A stretch of 64,000 nt of DNA. Source: Gnetum montanum (taxonomy: Eukaryota; Streptophyta; Gnetopsida; Gnetales; Gnetaceae). Positions 55,085 to 64,000 of the stretch are shown here, piece after piece. The stretch's first letter is position 1, and each line of letters opens with the position of its first letter. Location of the stretch: positions 355,827 to 419,826 of the forward strand of contig MNCI01014239.1 in NCBI GenBank assembly GCA_015680685.1, given 5' to 3'. The notes below the pieces were generated by a model. It was not told the DNA's origin, made no database searches, and was given only the letters and a program-made list of their open reading frames with translations. Position numbers and translations under genes: made by a program.

Positions 55085-57733
55085 ACACTGTGCTAAATGA
55101 TGAATAATACAACTTCATCTACATGAAGATCCAAGAAAGCCTATTTTTAGACTACTTAGATATGGAAGCTAAATGAGGGGTATGAGCTCATCCACCAAAA
55201 CAGACAAGAGTATATTCCCTTCCCCATCAACTTCATCCTGCTTACTAAACCCTACCACTAGATACTTGCTAAACTCATTCAAACAAGTGAGCGTGAAGTA
55301 GGGATAGATTATGAGGAACCCTTGTAAGAAGATTAGGATGAGTTCGAAGCTTGTTTAGAGTATGAGGACACATTCCACATTGTCTTCTAATGGATGACCT
55401 CTAGTCTAGCCCTTCCATAATCTCATCCACCTATCTTCCTTGAGACAATCATAACCCCAATGTCACCTTCCAAGTCAATGCCTATGGTAGAAACACACTA
55501 GACGTAGCCTACATGCCAAGACACACTTTTTCCTATTAACCTACCCTTCATGGCATTGTCATAGCCCGCCCAGTCATGTCTACTAGCAACAAGTATGGCT
55601 GCTTAGCCTTATGTTCATGCAACGCATATGTCCCAACCCCAAATGACTTAGGCACCATACATCCTACCTATTTCACCCTCAATAGCATTTCAACCCATAG
55701 CATAGCTAGCACAACAAGCATAGCTAGCACAACAAGCACCTCGCATGTTCTTACAGCCTACAACTAGGTCATGGACCACACAACCAACACAGTGGGTAGC
55801 ATAACTAGTGTAGCCCGTTACTGTATTTAAAAACTTGGATCAAGCATTCCAATTGATCCAAACCTTGACAGAAGAGGTCAAGTGGCTTAAGGCCACCTCC
55901 TCTAAAATAGTTTGCATAGTGGACTTCTACTAGGATGATCCCATAAGTCTTGTTATTCCACCACTGACTCTACCTACTAGCATCCCATTTCTCCACTTCA
56001 CCAAGTACAATGGTAAAGGGGACCCCAATGCACACCTTGTGACATTTTGGTGTGAGTACCTACTACTGTAAGGATGGCCACATGCTATCATACATGTTTT
56101 TTCCATGTCACTCACTAGCAAGGCACTCAACTAGTACCATGCATTACCCCACAAATTTATCTCCTCTTTGGAGGACCTTCTGAGCTAGTTTGTCATGCAC
56201 TTCAAGTATAATTTGAAGCCTAAAACTGTCCTCAACTAGCTAATGTAGATTAAGTAGGACCAGCTAGAGCATGTGCAAACATTTATCCAATGCTGGAGTG
56301 CTTCATTGAATGAAATTCAAGAGCCCATAGTAGAGATGCACCTTTTGGCCATCTTCAAGGGTGCAATTAATGACATTATCAAGTCAAAAAAGTACTGCTT
56401 GGCCCTACAATCCCTAAGCCAAGCCTTTGTCCAAACTAAAACTATATAGGATGCAATGGAAGCTAGCAAGGACCTAGCCTATGTGGCCTATAAGAACCTA
56501 CATGCCAAGAAGGACAAGGACAAGGGAAAGCAAACTAAAATTGTGGAAAAAGAGGCCAAAATGACTAACCCAAGGCTAACAGCTAGGCCAACCAAGGCCC
56601 TAATAAACAACACAACTACCAGCCCTAGCATAGTAACTAGCCAACCTACATCATTAATGGCCACAAGTGGCTCTAAGGTCCAACTTTGAGTGCAAGGATC
56701 ACTCAAAGTATACCTCACTATCCCTTAAACCTTTGGAACTACTAGACCAATTATCGAAGCTTGGACACATCTAGTACAAGTAGATGTTTGAGGATGCTTG
56801 CAAAAGAAATGACAAATATTGGAAGTTCCTAAGAAACCCTGTGTAGGTAGCCCCAAATGAGCCACTAGTGCTAAAACATTTTAGGCTGGATAGGTTCTGT
56901 CACTACCACCAGTTTCCTAGCCACAACACTAACTTTTTCATGGCCCTGTAGGATGACCTCCAATGAATGATTGATAGATGTGAGTTGGTACTTGATGCCA
57001 CCAACCTAGTTAGGCCTCAAAACCAATATATGATGGTGTATAAGGACCCTCAAAACATAGATGAAATAGGTTATGTCATCAACTCTATCAGCATTGATGA
57101 TAACCCAAAACCAACATGGCAACCATTTGTGATGCATGTGCTCTTTAACAACCTAAGGGCCCCCTCAACCCCCATAATTTTAAGGCCTCCTTTCATTATT
57201 AGAGTGCCATCCCAAGCACCTATAACACCCTTCATGGTTAGGATCCTAGCCCATGTTACATCAATGATAACCATCCAACTGTCCTGCATGGTTAGGGTGC
57301 CACAACATGCTAGCTCCTCACCTACATGGAGTCCAGTAATGGGCAACACATCGGTCCTTTCCCACCCAAGGGCAATCCTACTACCAAGAAACCTTCTAGG
57401 TGGCATCTTTGGAGGCCCAAGAACCATCTCGTGGATAGGATGATTAGGAAACATTAGGAGAAAAGAGCACTCAATCCATCAAAACTATAACTCCTATCTA
57501 TAGTTCCCATGGCCAAAGCAACTAAAGAGGCCACTACCAACAACTCACAACCAAGAATTGGGGCCCTTTCACAAGCCAAGAAAACCATGCCCAAGTCCCC
57601 TACATGAGAGATCTATCTCTTGGGATGTATGGAGGAGGTCAAGGCCAAAACAATGGTCGATGGTAAAGACTTAGCAAATGCACTAGCCCAGGTTAAGTAA
57701 GCGCTAAGGCAAAAGAATAACACATTAAGCCTA
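55085..57733 (+). pseudogene. gag: C gag, broken
   Basis: Collinear with B: YNFIYMKIQ at 55110, then the gag domain FTKYNGKGDPNAHLVTFWCE (about 56000), VFSMSLTSKALN.YHALPHK, FVMHFKYNLKPKTVL and MHLLAIFKGAINDIIKSKKY. The nucleocapsid motif FCHYHQFPSHNTNFFMAL is at 56900-56945, where the last Cys of the B motif is Phe. A Pro/Thr-rich segment follows to 57730. At least ten stops. A 19-20-bp word (CATAGCTAGCACAACAAG) is duplicated at about 55700-55740. Confidence 0.83.
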
Positions 57734-57760
57734 TGATGAAATGCGACATGCACTGTGCCA

Positions 57761-57782
57761 CGATATCGCGTATGCGATATCG
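57761..57782. repeat. D-word inverted repeat in D5 U3
   Basis: CGATATCGC (57761-57769), spacer GTAT, GCGATATCG (57774-57782). Same position relative to TATA as the D2 palindromes. Confidence 0.9.
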
Positions 57783-58045
57783 CGGTCCGCCGTCATATCT
57801 ATAAATAAGAGGTGGCACTCCCTTCATTTCCCAATCCTGGCTAGAAGTAGTGAAGCTCTGGTAGTTTGATCCCTCCAGAGTTAGAATTTTTCCCATGTGC
57901 CCGCAGTAGGAGTCCTAGAGTGAACGGATCTTTATTCGAGCAACTTTGTAACCTGAACACAAGTTGTGTACGGAAATAAAGACAAACTTGATTGGATAAA
58001 CCTTGCAGTACATGGTTTTAATTATTGTTGTTATTTATTTCTTTC

Positions 58046-58345
58046 CTAGTGCGCACGAGTACGACTTGATTACGAGCATCTACGGATGTGTACGGCTAAT
58101 CAAGGAATCGGTTGCTCGTCGCAACGCGTGAGTACGACTTGACTATGAGCATTGTGACTACTTGGTAACCCAGTAGTGTATTCCAGGATCTACACTTGGT
58201 AATCCCAGTAGTAGTCCAATGTGTATGGCTAGTTAAGGAATCGACTACTCATCGCCAGGCTAGAACGTGTGATAAGTACGACTTGGCTACGAGCATCCAC
58301 GGGTGTGTATGGCTGGCCAAGGAATCGGCTACTTATCACACGTAG
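58046..58345 (+). repeat. Three-copy internal repeat in D5 LTR
   Basis: GAGTACGACTTGATTACGAG with CATCTACGGATGTGTACGGC and CAAGGAATCGG recurs at about 58046, 58128 (partial) and 58273. D2 and other D LTRs have one AGTACGACC block only. Confidence 0.85.
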
Positions 58346-58760
58346 GCTAAATAGGTGCCTCAGTATGACCACTTCGAGCACTTGCGTTACGTGTGGTGAT
58401 CCCAGTAACGATTAGCGTTTGGTAGCCATAGTTGCATAGTTCAAGGTGTGTCCGGTAAGTGGGAACGGATGCTGACGCTAGTTAATTTAGACTTAGGACA
58501 TTAGTTAGAGTTAGCTTAGTTTCTCAACCCTTTCCTGCATAGCTTAGGAGATAAACAGAAAAATACCAAACAAAATCACATACCTCAGACTTGCTTAACC
58601 ATACACCATGACACATACAAGCAAGCCTAGGAAGACAACAAATGATTAACCCCAAGTGGTTCTTGTGGCGTTAAGGCATTGAGTCTGCAGAGTTCGACCG
58701 GATCGCACGTACACACTCGTATTCGTATGGTTGAGTGTAGGGGTACCTCGCCACTCATCA

Positions 58761-58779
58761 TTGGCACCGTTGCCGAGGA
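58761..58779 (+). promoter_or_regulatory. Primer binding site of D5 (tRNA-Asp)
   Basis: TTGGCACCGTTGCCGAGGA; differs from the tRNA-Asp complement TGGCGCCGTTGCCGGGGA at two bases. Confidence 0.9.
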
Positions 58780-58906
58780 CTAAGTGTTTTTTCACGCCAA
58801 TTGAACATAGGGATATCACTCACATCGTTGTGAGCATCAACGAACCTTCGGGTTAATCAGTTACTTAAGAACATAAATAACGGTAAAAAACAGCACACCA
58901 TTAGAA

Positions 58907-61447
58907 ATGGCTTCTTCTCATGAAATTAACTCACCTAAGGGCAACACAGGAGAAGGTTAGCCTCATACGCATAACCCAGATCAGCCAAGTCCTAAATGAT
59001 CTAAGGTCACATATACTCATCCAGATGAGTATGTCCCTGACTTTACTTTTATTTTCCATCAAGATGAACAACTGCGATGGAGAGATCTGCAAGTTAACAT
59101 CGTGTTACCCCCGGATAGATCTGCCCCTAACATGCTTTTCCATACCTTAGCATAGACTTACATGCAAGAACTGATTGTAGAATACGTTTTGGATGATTAT
59201 GACATAAGGGATTATCGTTCCACAAATGCCCAACGTATTCGGGATGCAAGGCAGCAGAGCCAACATTCGCTGTTGAAGGGCAAGGTTCCCCATGTCATTA
59301 GTGAAATAGGAGATGAGGAACCCCTCGCAATGGGTCTCTTAGAAAATGATGTTCCTCCTCCTCACTCTGGTGAAGAGGTTAAACATCAGGGCCTTCGATC
59401 AACTGTACATGCTACAGGCCCTGATCCCCGTGAGCACCAATTGTTCACGGTAAGAACAACTACTCACACTAATGACAGACTATTGGGTCATTACAATGAT
59501 CGGGGCTGAAGCCGAAGAGAAGGTAAGAAACATCGCCATGGTGATGGATCCCCTTCTTCTTCTCTTTCATCTCACCATTCACACTCTCCTTCCACATCTG
59601 GGCACACCCATCGTGAGCATAACGAAGAGAGTAAAAGTAAAAAGGAAGATGAAATACCTCGACAAGAAGGTCGAGAGGAGTTAGGACAAGGACAAGGACA
59701 TAGGGAGAGTAGGGAACCACCACAGAGACATCACAGACATCATGAAAGAGATGATCATGATGAACCCCTACTCACAACCTGAAGCATGCTTGATATAACA
59801 GAGGCAGTTAGGATTCCCACAAGGCATTTAAAGGACAGTCGAATCAAGCGATTAGACATGAACAATATCCCACGGTTTGAAGGGGGATATAATGTTGATC
59901 CGCAAAATCATTTGCAGGCATTCCACGATGCCTGTGCCTTGCAGAACATTGATAGCGAGTGGCAGAAGCTTAAGTTGTTCCCAAGGACACTTATTAAAGA
60001 AGCAGAGAGTTGGTACCGGTCCTTAGAACCAAAAACCATCAGGAGGTGGAGTACGATGCTTGAATTGTTCAACAACAAATATCAAACTTACTCCAGAGTG
60101 TTCAATTTGCGTAAGTATATCCAAGGCTGGAAACAAGGTACTCATGAACCCTTGGATGCTGCCATGGTCCGTTACTATACACTGTTACATCGTTGCTCGG
60201 GCCATGGGTACGCTAAGCGGGATCAACTTCGCCACATCGTGGATGGGCTAAGAAATGAAACGAGAAGAACTCTTGGGACTTACGCCCAAGGGAGACTCTC
60301 CCAACTAAGAGCCCATAAATTTGAAAGCTTGTTGGAACAAGTAGCGCAAGAAGAGGGTGAGCTACAAAAGAGAGAAAGTGCGGAAGAATACAACCGCGAT
60401 CCCTCCCTTCGCAAGAAGGGAGTAAAATTCTGTGATGAGGAGGATGAGTCACCAATTGAAGAGTTGGTGAACTGGAAAACCTTGCCAATCCAAAAGTTAA
60501 CAACAAAAATAGCGGCTAAGGTAGACGATGTATGGAGTTCCTTAGACTCTAAGATAGATATAGTCTTGAAAATTGTAGACGAGTCTAAGGTTGAGAAAAG
60601 TAGTGACAAAGGAAAGAAAAAGTGGAGAGATTTAAGCCCTGAACATAACAAGGGTAAGGGGAAAATTCCTATGTTCGATGAGGCTGTAAATTCTGATTCA
60701 GACAATGATAGTGGATGTGAGGTTTGCTACTATGACCATCCTAAGGGATGTTGCCCAATTATTTCACATCTGTAGGAGTTTGGGGTGTATGCACTAAATC
60801 CAAGACTTAATCAACGGCAAACACCTCGAAGGTTACCTTATCCACAAGGTAACCCAAGGCAATTCCACCAATCACTAACATATTACCCAAGTGGAACGCC
60901 TCCATAGCCTGTTGGACAACATCAGCAGTGGCAATACCCACAGTCATGGGGGATGCCACCGCAAACACATTAGTACCCTTACCGGCAGCCTGACCCTTAT
61001 GGTTATTATGTGCAGCAGCCGATTTCTCCAAGTGACTCTATGGGTCACGCAACCCCCAACCGTTGCTACCAAGCTCGGGAGTACTTCAGAAGGACTCCTT
61101 CTCCTCCGGGAGACACTCCATATCTACATCATCCTCCTAATCCAACCGCACCTCTTCCACCTCAAGTAGTTCCCATAACACCTCCTGCTCCAACAATGCA
61201 AGGGGAACTTTCTCCTCAACCACAGCAACATCACACTGTGAGAGCTGTAAATATCCAACCGGGTACTAGTTCTAGCGACAACTGTACAAAGAAGAGACCT
61301 TTTTTCAGAACTAAAAGCCTGGACAAACTCTCGCAACAACAAGTGGTTGAGGCCATGTACATGCCTCCATCATCTAACACTTCGAAGCACCCTTTTAGTC
61401 CAAAGAAGTGTAACGCATACGGTTATGCTAACACATACCGTAACTGA
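58907..61447 (+). pseudogene. gag: D5 gag, lightly damaged
   Basis: ATGGCTTCTTCTCATGAAAT start. N-terminal part: VTYTHPDEYVPDFTFIFHQD, then an open stretch 59162-59509 and an Arg/Ser/His-rich linker. The open frame 59786-60775 holds the Retrotrans_gag domain (NIPRFEGGYNVDPQNHLQAF; LFPRTLIKEAESWYRSLEPK; DQLRHIVDGLRNETRRTLGT) and the end CEVCYYDHPKGCCPIISHL. After a TAG at 60773 the Tyr/Pro/Gln tail reaches 61447. About seven stops in total. Protease is in another frame. Best template for reading the other Athila gags here. Confidence 0.9.
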
Positions 61448-62240
61448 CTGGATCAAGGTAGGCCACCTTCCCAGGAAACTAACTAACCTTGGGAGTCCCT
61501 TTATTTATTTGCAAATCGCTGGAAATGCACCACATTGGGCTCTTCTTGACTCAGGTTCCGGAGTCAACTTAATTTCACAATAGATGTATCACACTTGGAA
61601 CCTGCCACAACTTAAGAAGAGCAACATCCAACTAGAGTTGGCAGACCAGTCCATCACGATTCCCTTGGGATTGGTGGAGGATGTTATTACCACTGTGTAT
61701 GGTTGTTCCTACCCAGCAGATTTTCTAGTGATCGATGTTGACAACAACGAAGGGGACTTCACAATTATAATGGGAAGGGCATGGCTAAGCACAGTAGACG
61801 CATGCCTTAGGATCTGCTATCTTTCCATGGAAATCTCTAAGATCAACATATGTGGAAAGATCGAGAAGAGGGTATTTCCATGCATCACATACAGTGATTC
61901 ATTGGGTGATGACATGGAGGAAATGTCTCCATGTAACATGTGTGCCCAAGAAACTCTGCAACAAAGATGCCTATATGTAGCAACCACACAAGAAGTAGTA
62001 GACACCCAGTGGTTGACCGCTACTCATAGGAGCAGAAAAATATGCATGGAACGAACTGAGGAAACTCATGCCAACAACTGTGGCATAGACACATTGGAAC
62101 ATGAGCGTCGCCAACTTCCACCCCTTAACTTAAGATCATCAATTGGGAGAAGTTGGGCACTGTTAAGAAATTCAAACAAACACTCACTATTTCGGATCTC
62201 TCCCTTACAACTCAGTAATGGGGGAGATGGCCACCTATGC
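61445..62240 (+). pseudogene. D5 protease with intact DSG, fused to post-integrase remnant
   Basis: TVTDWIKVGHLPRKL, SPFIYLQIAGNAPHWALLDS then GSGVNLIS: the catalytic Asp-Ser-Gly is intact, the only protease here for which this is true. One TAG at 61581. The second half is IPLGLVEDVITTVYGCSYPA, FTIIMGRAWLSTVDAC. From about 62040 the frame enters IGRSWALLRNSNKHSLFRIS, which corresponds to sequence after the integrase in F. Confidence 0.82.
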
Positions 62241-62366
62241 TAATCATATGGGGCCCTTAGTTCTTTCTTAGTTTTTTTTTACAACGTTTTTTGTTTTACA
62301 CATTTTTGTCTTACAACTTTCTTTAACTTTTGATGTTTTTGTTTTACACCATCGTTATACTTTTCT

Positions 62367-62370
<4 letters not shown>

Positions 62371-62397
<27 letters not shown>
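62371..62397 (+). repeat. (TG)n microsatellite of D5
   Basis: 27-bp TG run, flanked by ACACCATCGTTATACTTTT and CATCC, as in D2 (ACAACATCGTTATACTTTT). Confidence 0.95.
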
Positions 62398-62692
62398 CAT
62401 CCACCATGTAAGTTCGTCACCCAATAAGTGTTCAGGACGATGGAATGAACTGTTTTTCATTAATTACTAATGTTTGGTTTTTACCTTTAAGTTACATTGT
62501 TGATACTAAGGTGTGTTCCTTTTGATATGGTAGGCAATGAGATCACTTCATCCATCCATCAAGTCTACGGTTTCCCTTGGCTTGGAAATGTACAGTTACC
62601 TTCCAATAAGAACTTTAACAAATTGGTGACGGCATTTCTCAAACTAAGGAAGGACTCAAGGATTGCAAAGGGTGTGACCTAAAGGGAACTTA

Positions 62693-63289
62693 ATGCTCTT
62701 GTGTTGGTTATTCATTTGGGTGCTTAGTTGTTTTCTTCTTGATTTTTCTTACCGTTCCGATGTTACCCATTCTTCGGAAGCTGAGACAATAAAAATAAAT
62801 AAGTCTTTGCATGGTGTGGCCCCCACGCATAAAAACAGAAAACACAAAAAAAAAACCAAAGTGAGGATTCAAAGCACACCCCTTAGACGAAATAAAATTT
62901 GGGCTACAAGCATTGGTTATGAAACCAAAGTGTTCCCTCTAACTGAGGCCCTTCTCGCTTCCCATTCTCTCCTTTGTTTCATCGGAATGGTGGTGGCTCT
63001 TCGAAGATGCATCCTTGTTTTCCATGTGGATGATTTAGCCAAATGCATTAATGCGAAGTCACTAGAAGTGGTTGGTTTGAGCCAGAGTTGGAATGAGATT
63101 CGCCAAGTCACATTAATCATAAAACACATAAGGGGCTGTACACCACCTTGTTCTTGGGATTCCATTTCACTTCTCTTCTTTCCCTCCTTCTCTCCAATGT
63201 TCACCTCATTGCCAGTTGTATCATTAGTGTATATACTTTGGTTAATGCCTTGTTTTCTTTTTGGTAAATTCTTTCGGTTAAGACTTTAA
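62693..63289 (+). CDS. 198-codon open frame in the D5 post-pol region
   Basis: Hydrophobic N-terminus (MLLCWLFIWVLSCFLLDFSY), a middle with THKNRKHKKKTKVRIQSTPL, then ALLASHSLLCFIGMVVALRR and a hydrophobic C-terminus (PVVSLVYILWLMPCFLFGKF). D2 has the same frame with several stops; F has fragments. A remnant of an env-like post-pol ORF is possible, but the region also carries conserved non-coding blocks, so chance openness is not excluded. Confidence 0.3.
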   Translation: MLLCWLFIWVLSCFLLDFSYRSDVTHSSEAETIKINKSLHGVAPTHKNRKHKKKTKVRIQSTPLRRNKIWATSIGYETKVFPLTEALLASHSLLCFIGMVVALRRCILVFHVDDLAKCINAKSLEVVGLSQSWNEIRQVTLIIKHIRGCTPPCSWDSISLLFFPSFSPMFTSLPVVSLVYILWLMPCFLFGKFFRLRL

Positions 63290-63806
63290 CTCTTATTCCA
63301 AAGGACATTCCCTGAGCCTACGGACTCTTTGAATGTGGGATTGTCAGGGCATTAAGGGCATGAGCCTACTTTGTGGAGGACCCACTGACAATCCTATTTG
63401 GAGCATTAGTTAACTTCTTTTCCTTAACATTTTTGCAATTAATTTTATTTTTGTTCATTTCCATCTTGACATCCACTTCACTGATGGCATCATTGTCCCT
63501 TTTTACCTATCTTTCATACTCCTTTTCTTTCTCCATTCTAACGCTACCGGAGGTTCGCGATTAGTCATGGGGGTATGGGGCCTAATTTTTCGATTTTTCT
63601 CCTAAGCCCCGAATTTTTTCGTTTCCCTTCCTAACCCCTACACCTTTGGTACTCATCATCCACACCTTCCCAGATCCATATCATCCATACCACACCCTAG
63701 CCAATGAACCTAAACCGAAGCAAGGTATTATTTACTTCATGATTCAATTACCCTTGCTAATATATGATTGTGTTGTGTGTGCAAATGGCAATCATACAAC
63801 AACGGA
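63290..63806 (+). other. D5 3' region with duplicated PPT-like site
   Basis: GGGCATGAGCCTACTTTGTG at about 63356, then TTAGTCATGGGGGTATG at 63561-63577, identical to D2's PPT plus LTR TG, but not followed by an LTR. No gene. Confidence 0.65.
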
Positions 63807-64000
63807 ATGGATCTGGAGCAAAAACTTGGAATGGACAGCGCTGAAGCAGCTATGCAAGGAGCAGAATCGATAATGCGCTTACGGATGGACAACAGAAGGC
63901 ACAATCTAGGCATTGGCAGCAGCAAGACTCTTCTCTCTTCTTCTCTTCAATTCTCTCTCCTCATTCTCTCAGCTGCCAATTGTGGCCTGATGTCATTGTA
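63807..64000 (+). CDS. Small conserved ORF, partial at right edge
   Basis: ATGGATCTGGAGCAAAAACT opens a frame without stop to the window end: MDLEQKLGMDSAEAAMQGAE, SIMRLRMDNRRHNLGIGSSK, then a Ser/Leu stretch. Counterpart of 11188-11403 in D2. Confidence 0.35.
   Translation, partial: MDLEQKLGMDSAEAAMQGAESIMRLRMDNRRHNLGIGSSKTLLSSSLQFSLLILSAANCGLMSL

Larger units (their letters stand above)
52960..57733 (+). mobile_element. Element C: Tat/Ogre-like, truncated by D5
   Basis: 5' LTR, candidate primer site and broken gag are present. The sequence then stops in the gag-protease linker (AAGAATAACACATTAAGCCT, matching B AAGAATACTTCTTTAAGTCT) exactly where D5 begins. The rest of C must lie right of the window, beyond D5. 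Confidence 0.85.
57734..58760 (+). repeat. 5' LTR of D5
   Basis: 1027 bp, about 200 bp longer than D2's because of an internal repeat block in U5. TATA CTATAAATAA is at 57799. U3 is short (about 65 bp before TATA) with GATATCGCG words. Ends CACTCATCA. Confidence 0.9.
57734..64000 (+). mobile_element. Element D5: youngest Athila-like copy, gag-protease type, runs off the right edge
   Basis: 5' LTR, near-perfect tRNA-Asp primer site, gag with few stops, protease with intact DSG, then directly the post-integrase block. RT, RNase H and integrase are missing at the same place as in D2. The 3' region extends to the window end without reaching the 3' LTR. Inserted in C. Confidence 0.92.

Noticed and set aside
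58761-58779. tRNA-Asp-like sequence considered as a tRNA gene
   Set aside because: Only the 3' complement is present, directly after LTR ends in five elements. It is a primer site.
1-64000. Host protein-coding or structural RNA gene
   Set aside because: Every sustained coding signal could be tied to a retroelement gene, and no tRNA or rRNA signature was seen.

Overview
This 64 kb window looks like nuclear DNA from a plant with a large, repeat-rich genome. A gymnosperm or another slow-turnover giant genome is plausible, but the sequence does not fix the species. I see no host gene, tRNA or rRNA. Almost everything is LTR retrotransposon of the non-chromovirus Ty3/Gypsy type, from two lineages. 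Tat/Ogre-like elements are called A, B and C here; their LTRs carry TGAAACACCAC near the 5' end. Athila-like elements are called D2, D5, F, G, H and I; where the junction is preserved, their LTRs end in CTCATCA followed by a tRNA-Asp-type primer site related to TTGGCACCGTTGCCGAGGA.

The elements are nested. F (Athila-like) runs from about 4445 to 39477. It is interrupted in gag by D2 (6283-12377; 830-bp LTRs; TSD TTAAG/TTAGG) and in its 3' region by B (18348-34134; LTRs of 1728 and 1734 bp). A contributes its pol 3' end and 3' LTR (3-4444) and sits against the F 5' LTR. F abuts G (39478-47232, minus strand), whose 5' LTR interrupts an older accessory-ORF remnant. Then come an unrelated Ty3-type gag relic (48028-49160) and H (about 50297-52490). 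The H gag is cut by LTR I (52491-52959), I is cut by C (52960-57733), and C is cut by D5 (57734 to beyond the right edge).

Nearly all coding regions are broken by stops and frameshifts. Catalytic residues are lost repeatedly: protease D to N in B and F, integrase D to N in A, F and G. D2 and D5 (Athila-like) and B (Tat-like) lack RT, RNase H and integrase altogether, so they are non-autonomous gag or gag-protease elements. F and G are relics of the full gag-PR-RT-RNH-INT layout.

The most interesting layer is non-coding. Every LTR family here carries, upstream of its TATA box, a cluster of one short family-specific word, repeated irregularly and in both orientations. The words are GCGTATAYGCCCA in A, CTCACGCTG/CAGCGTGAG in B, ACTATGCTC/GAGCATAGT in C, GATATCGC in D and GGCCTCATCRATG in E-type LTRs. 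The A, B and C words share an AGCGT core although the LTR backbones are related. In B and F the same word also clusters inside the element at the 5' end of an accessory gene: a multi-exon antisense gene in B (29963 down to about 25199) and a sense coiled-coil ORF in F (35449-38414). This resembles the known VANDAL/VANC motif-and-protein anti-silencing arrangement, but in LTR elements. That link is an inference.
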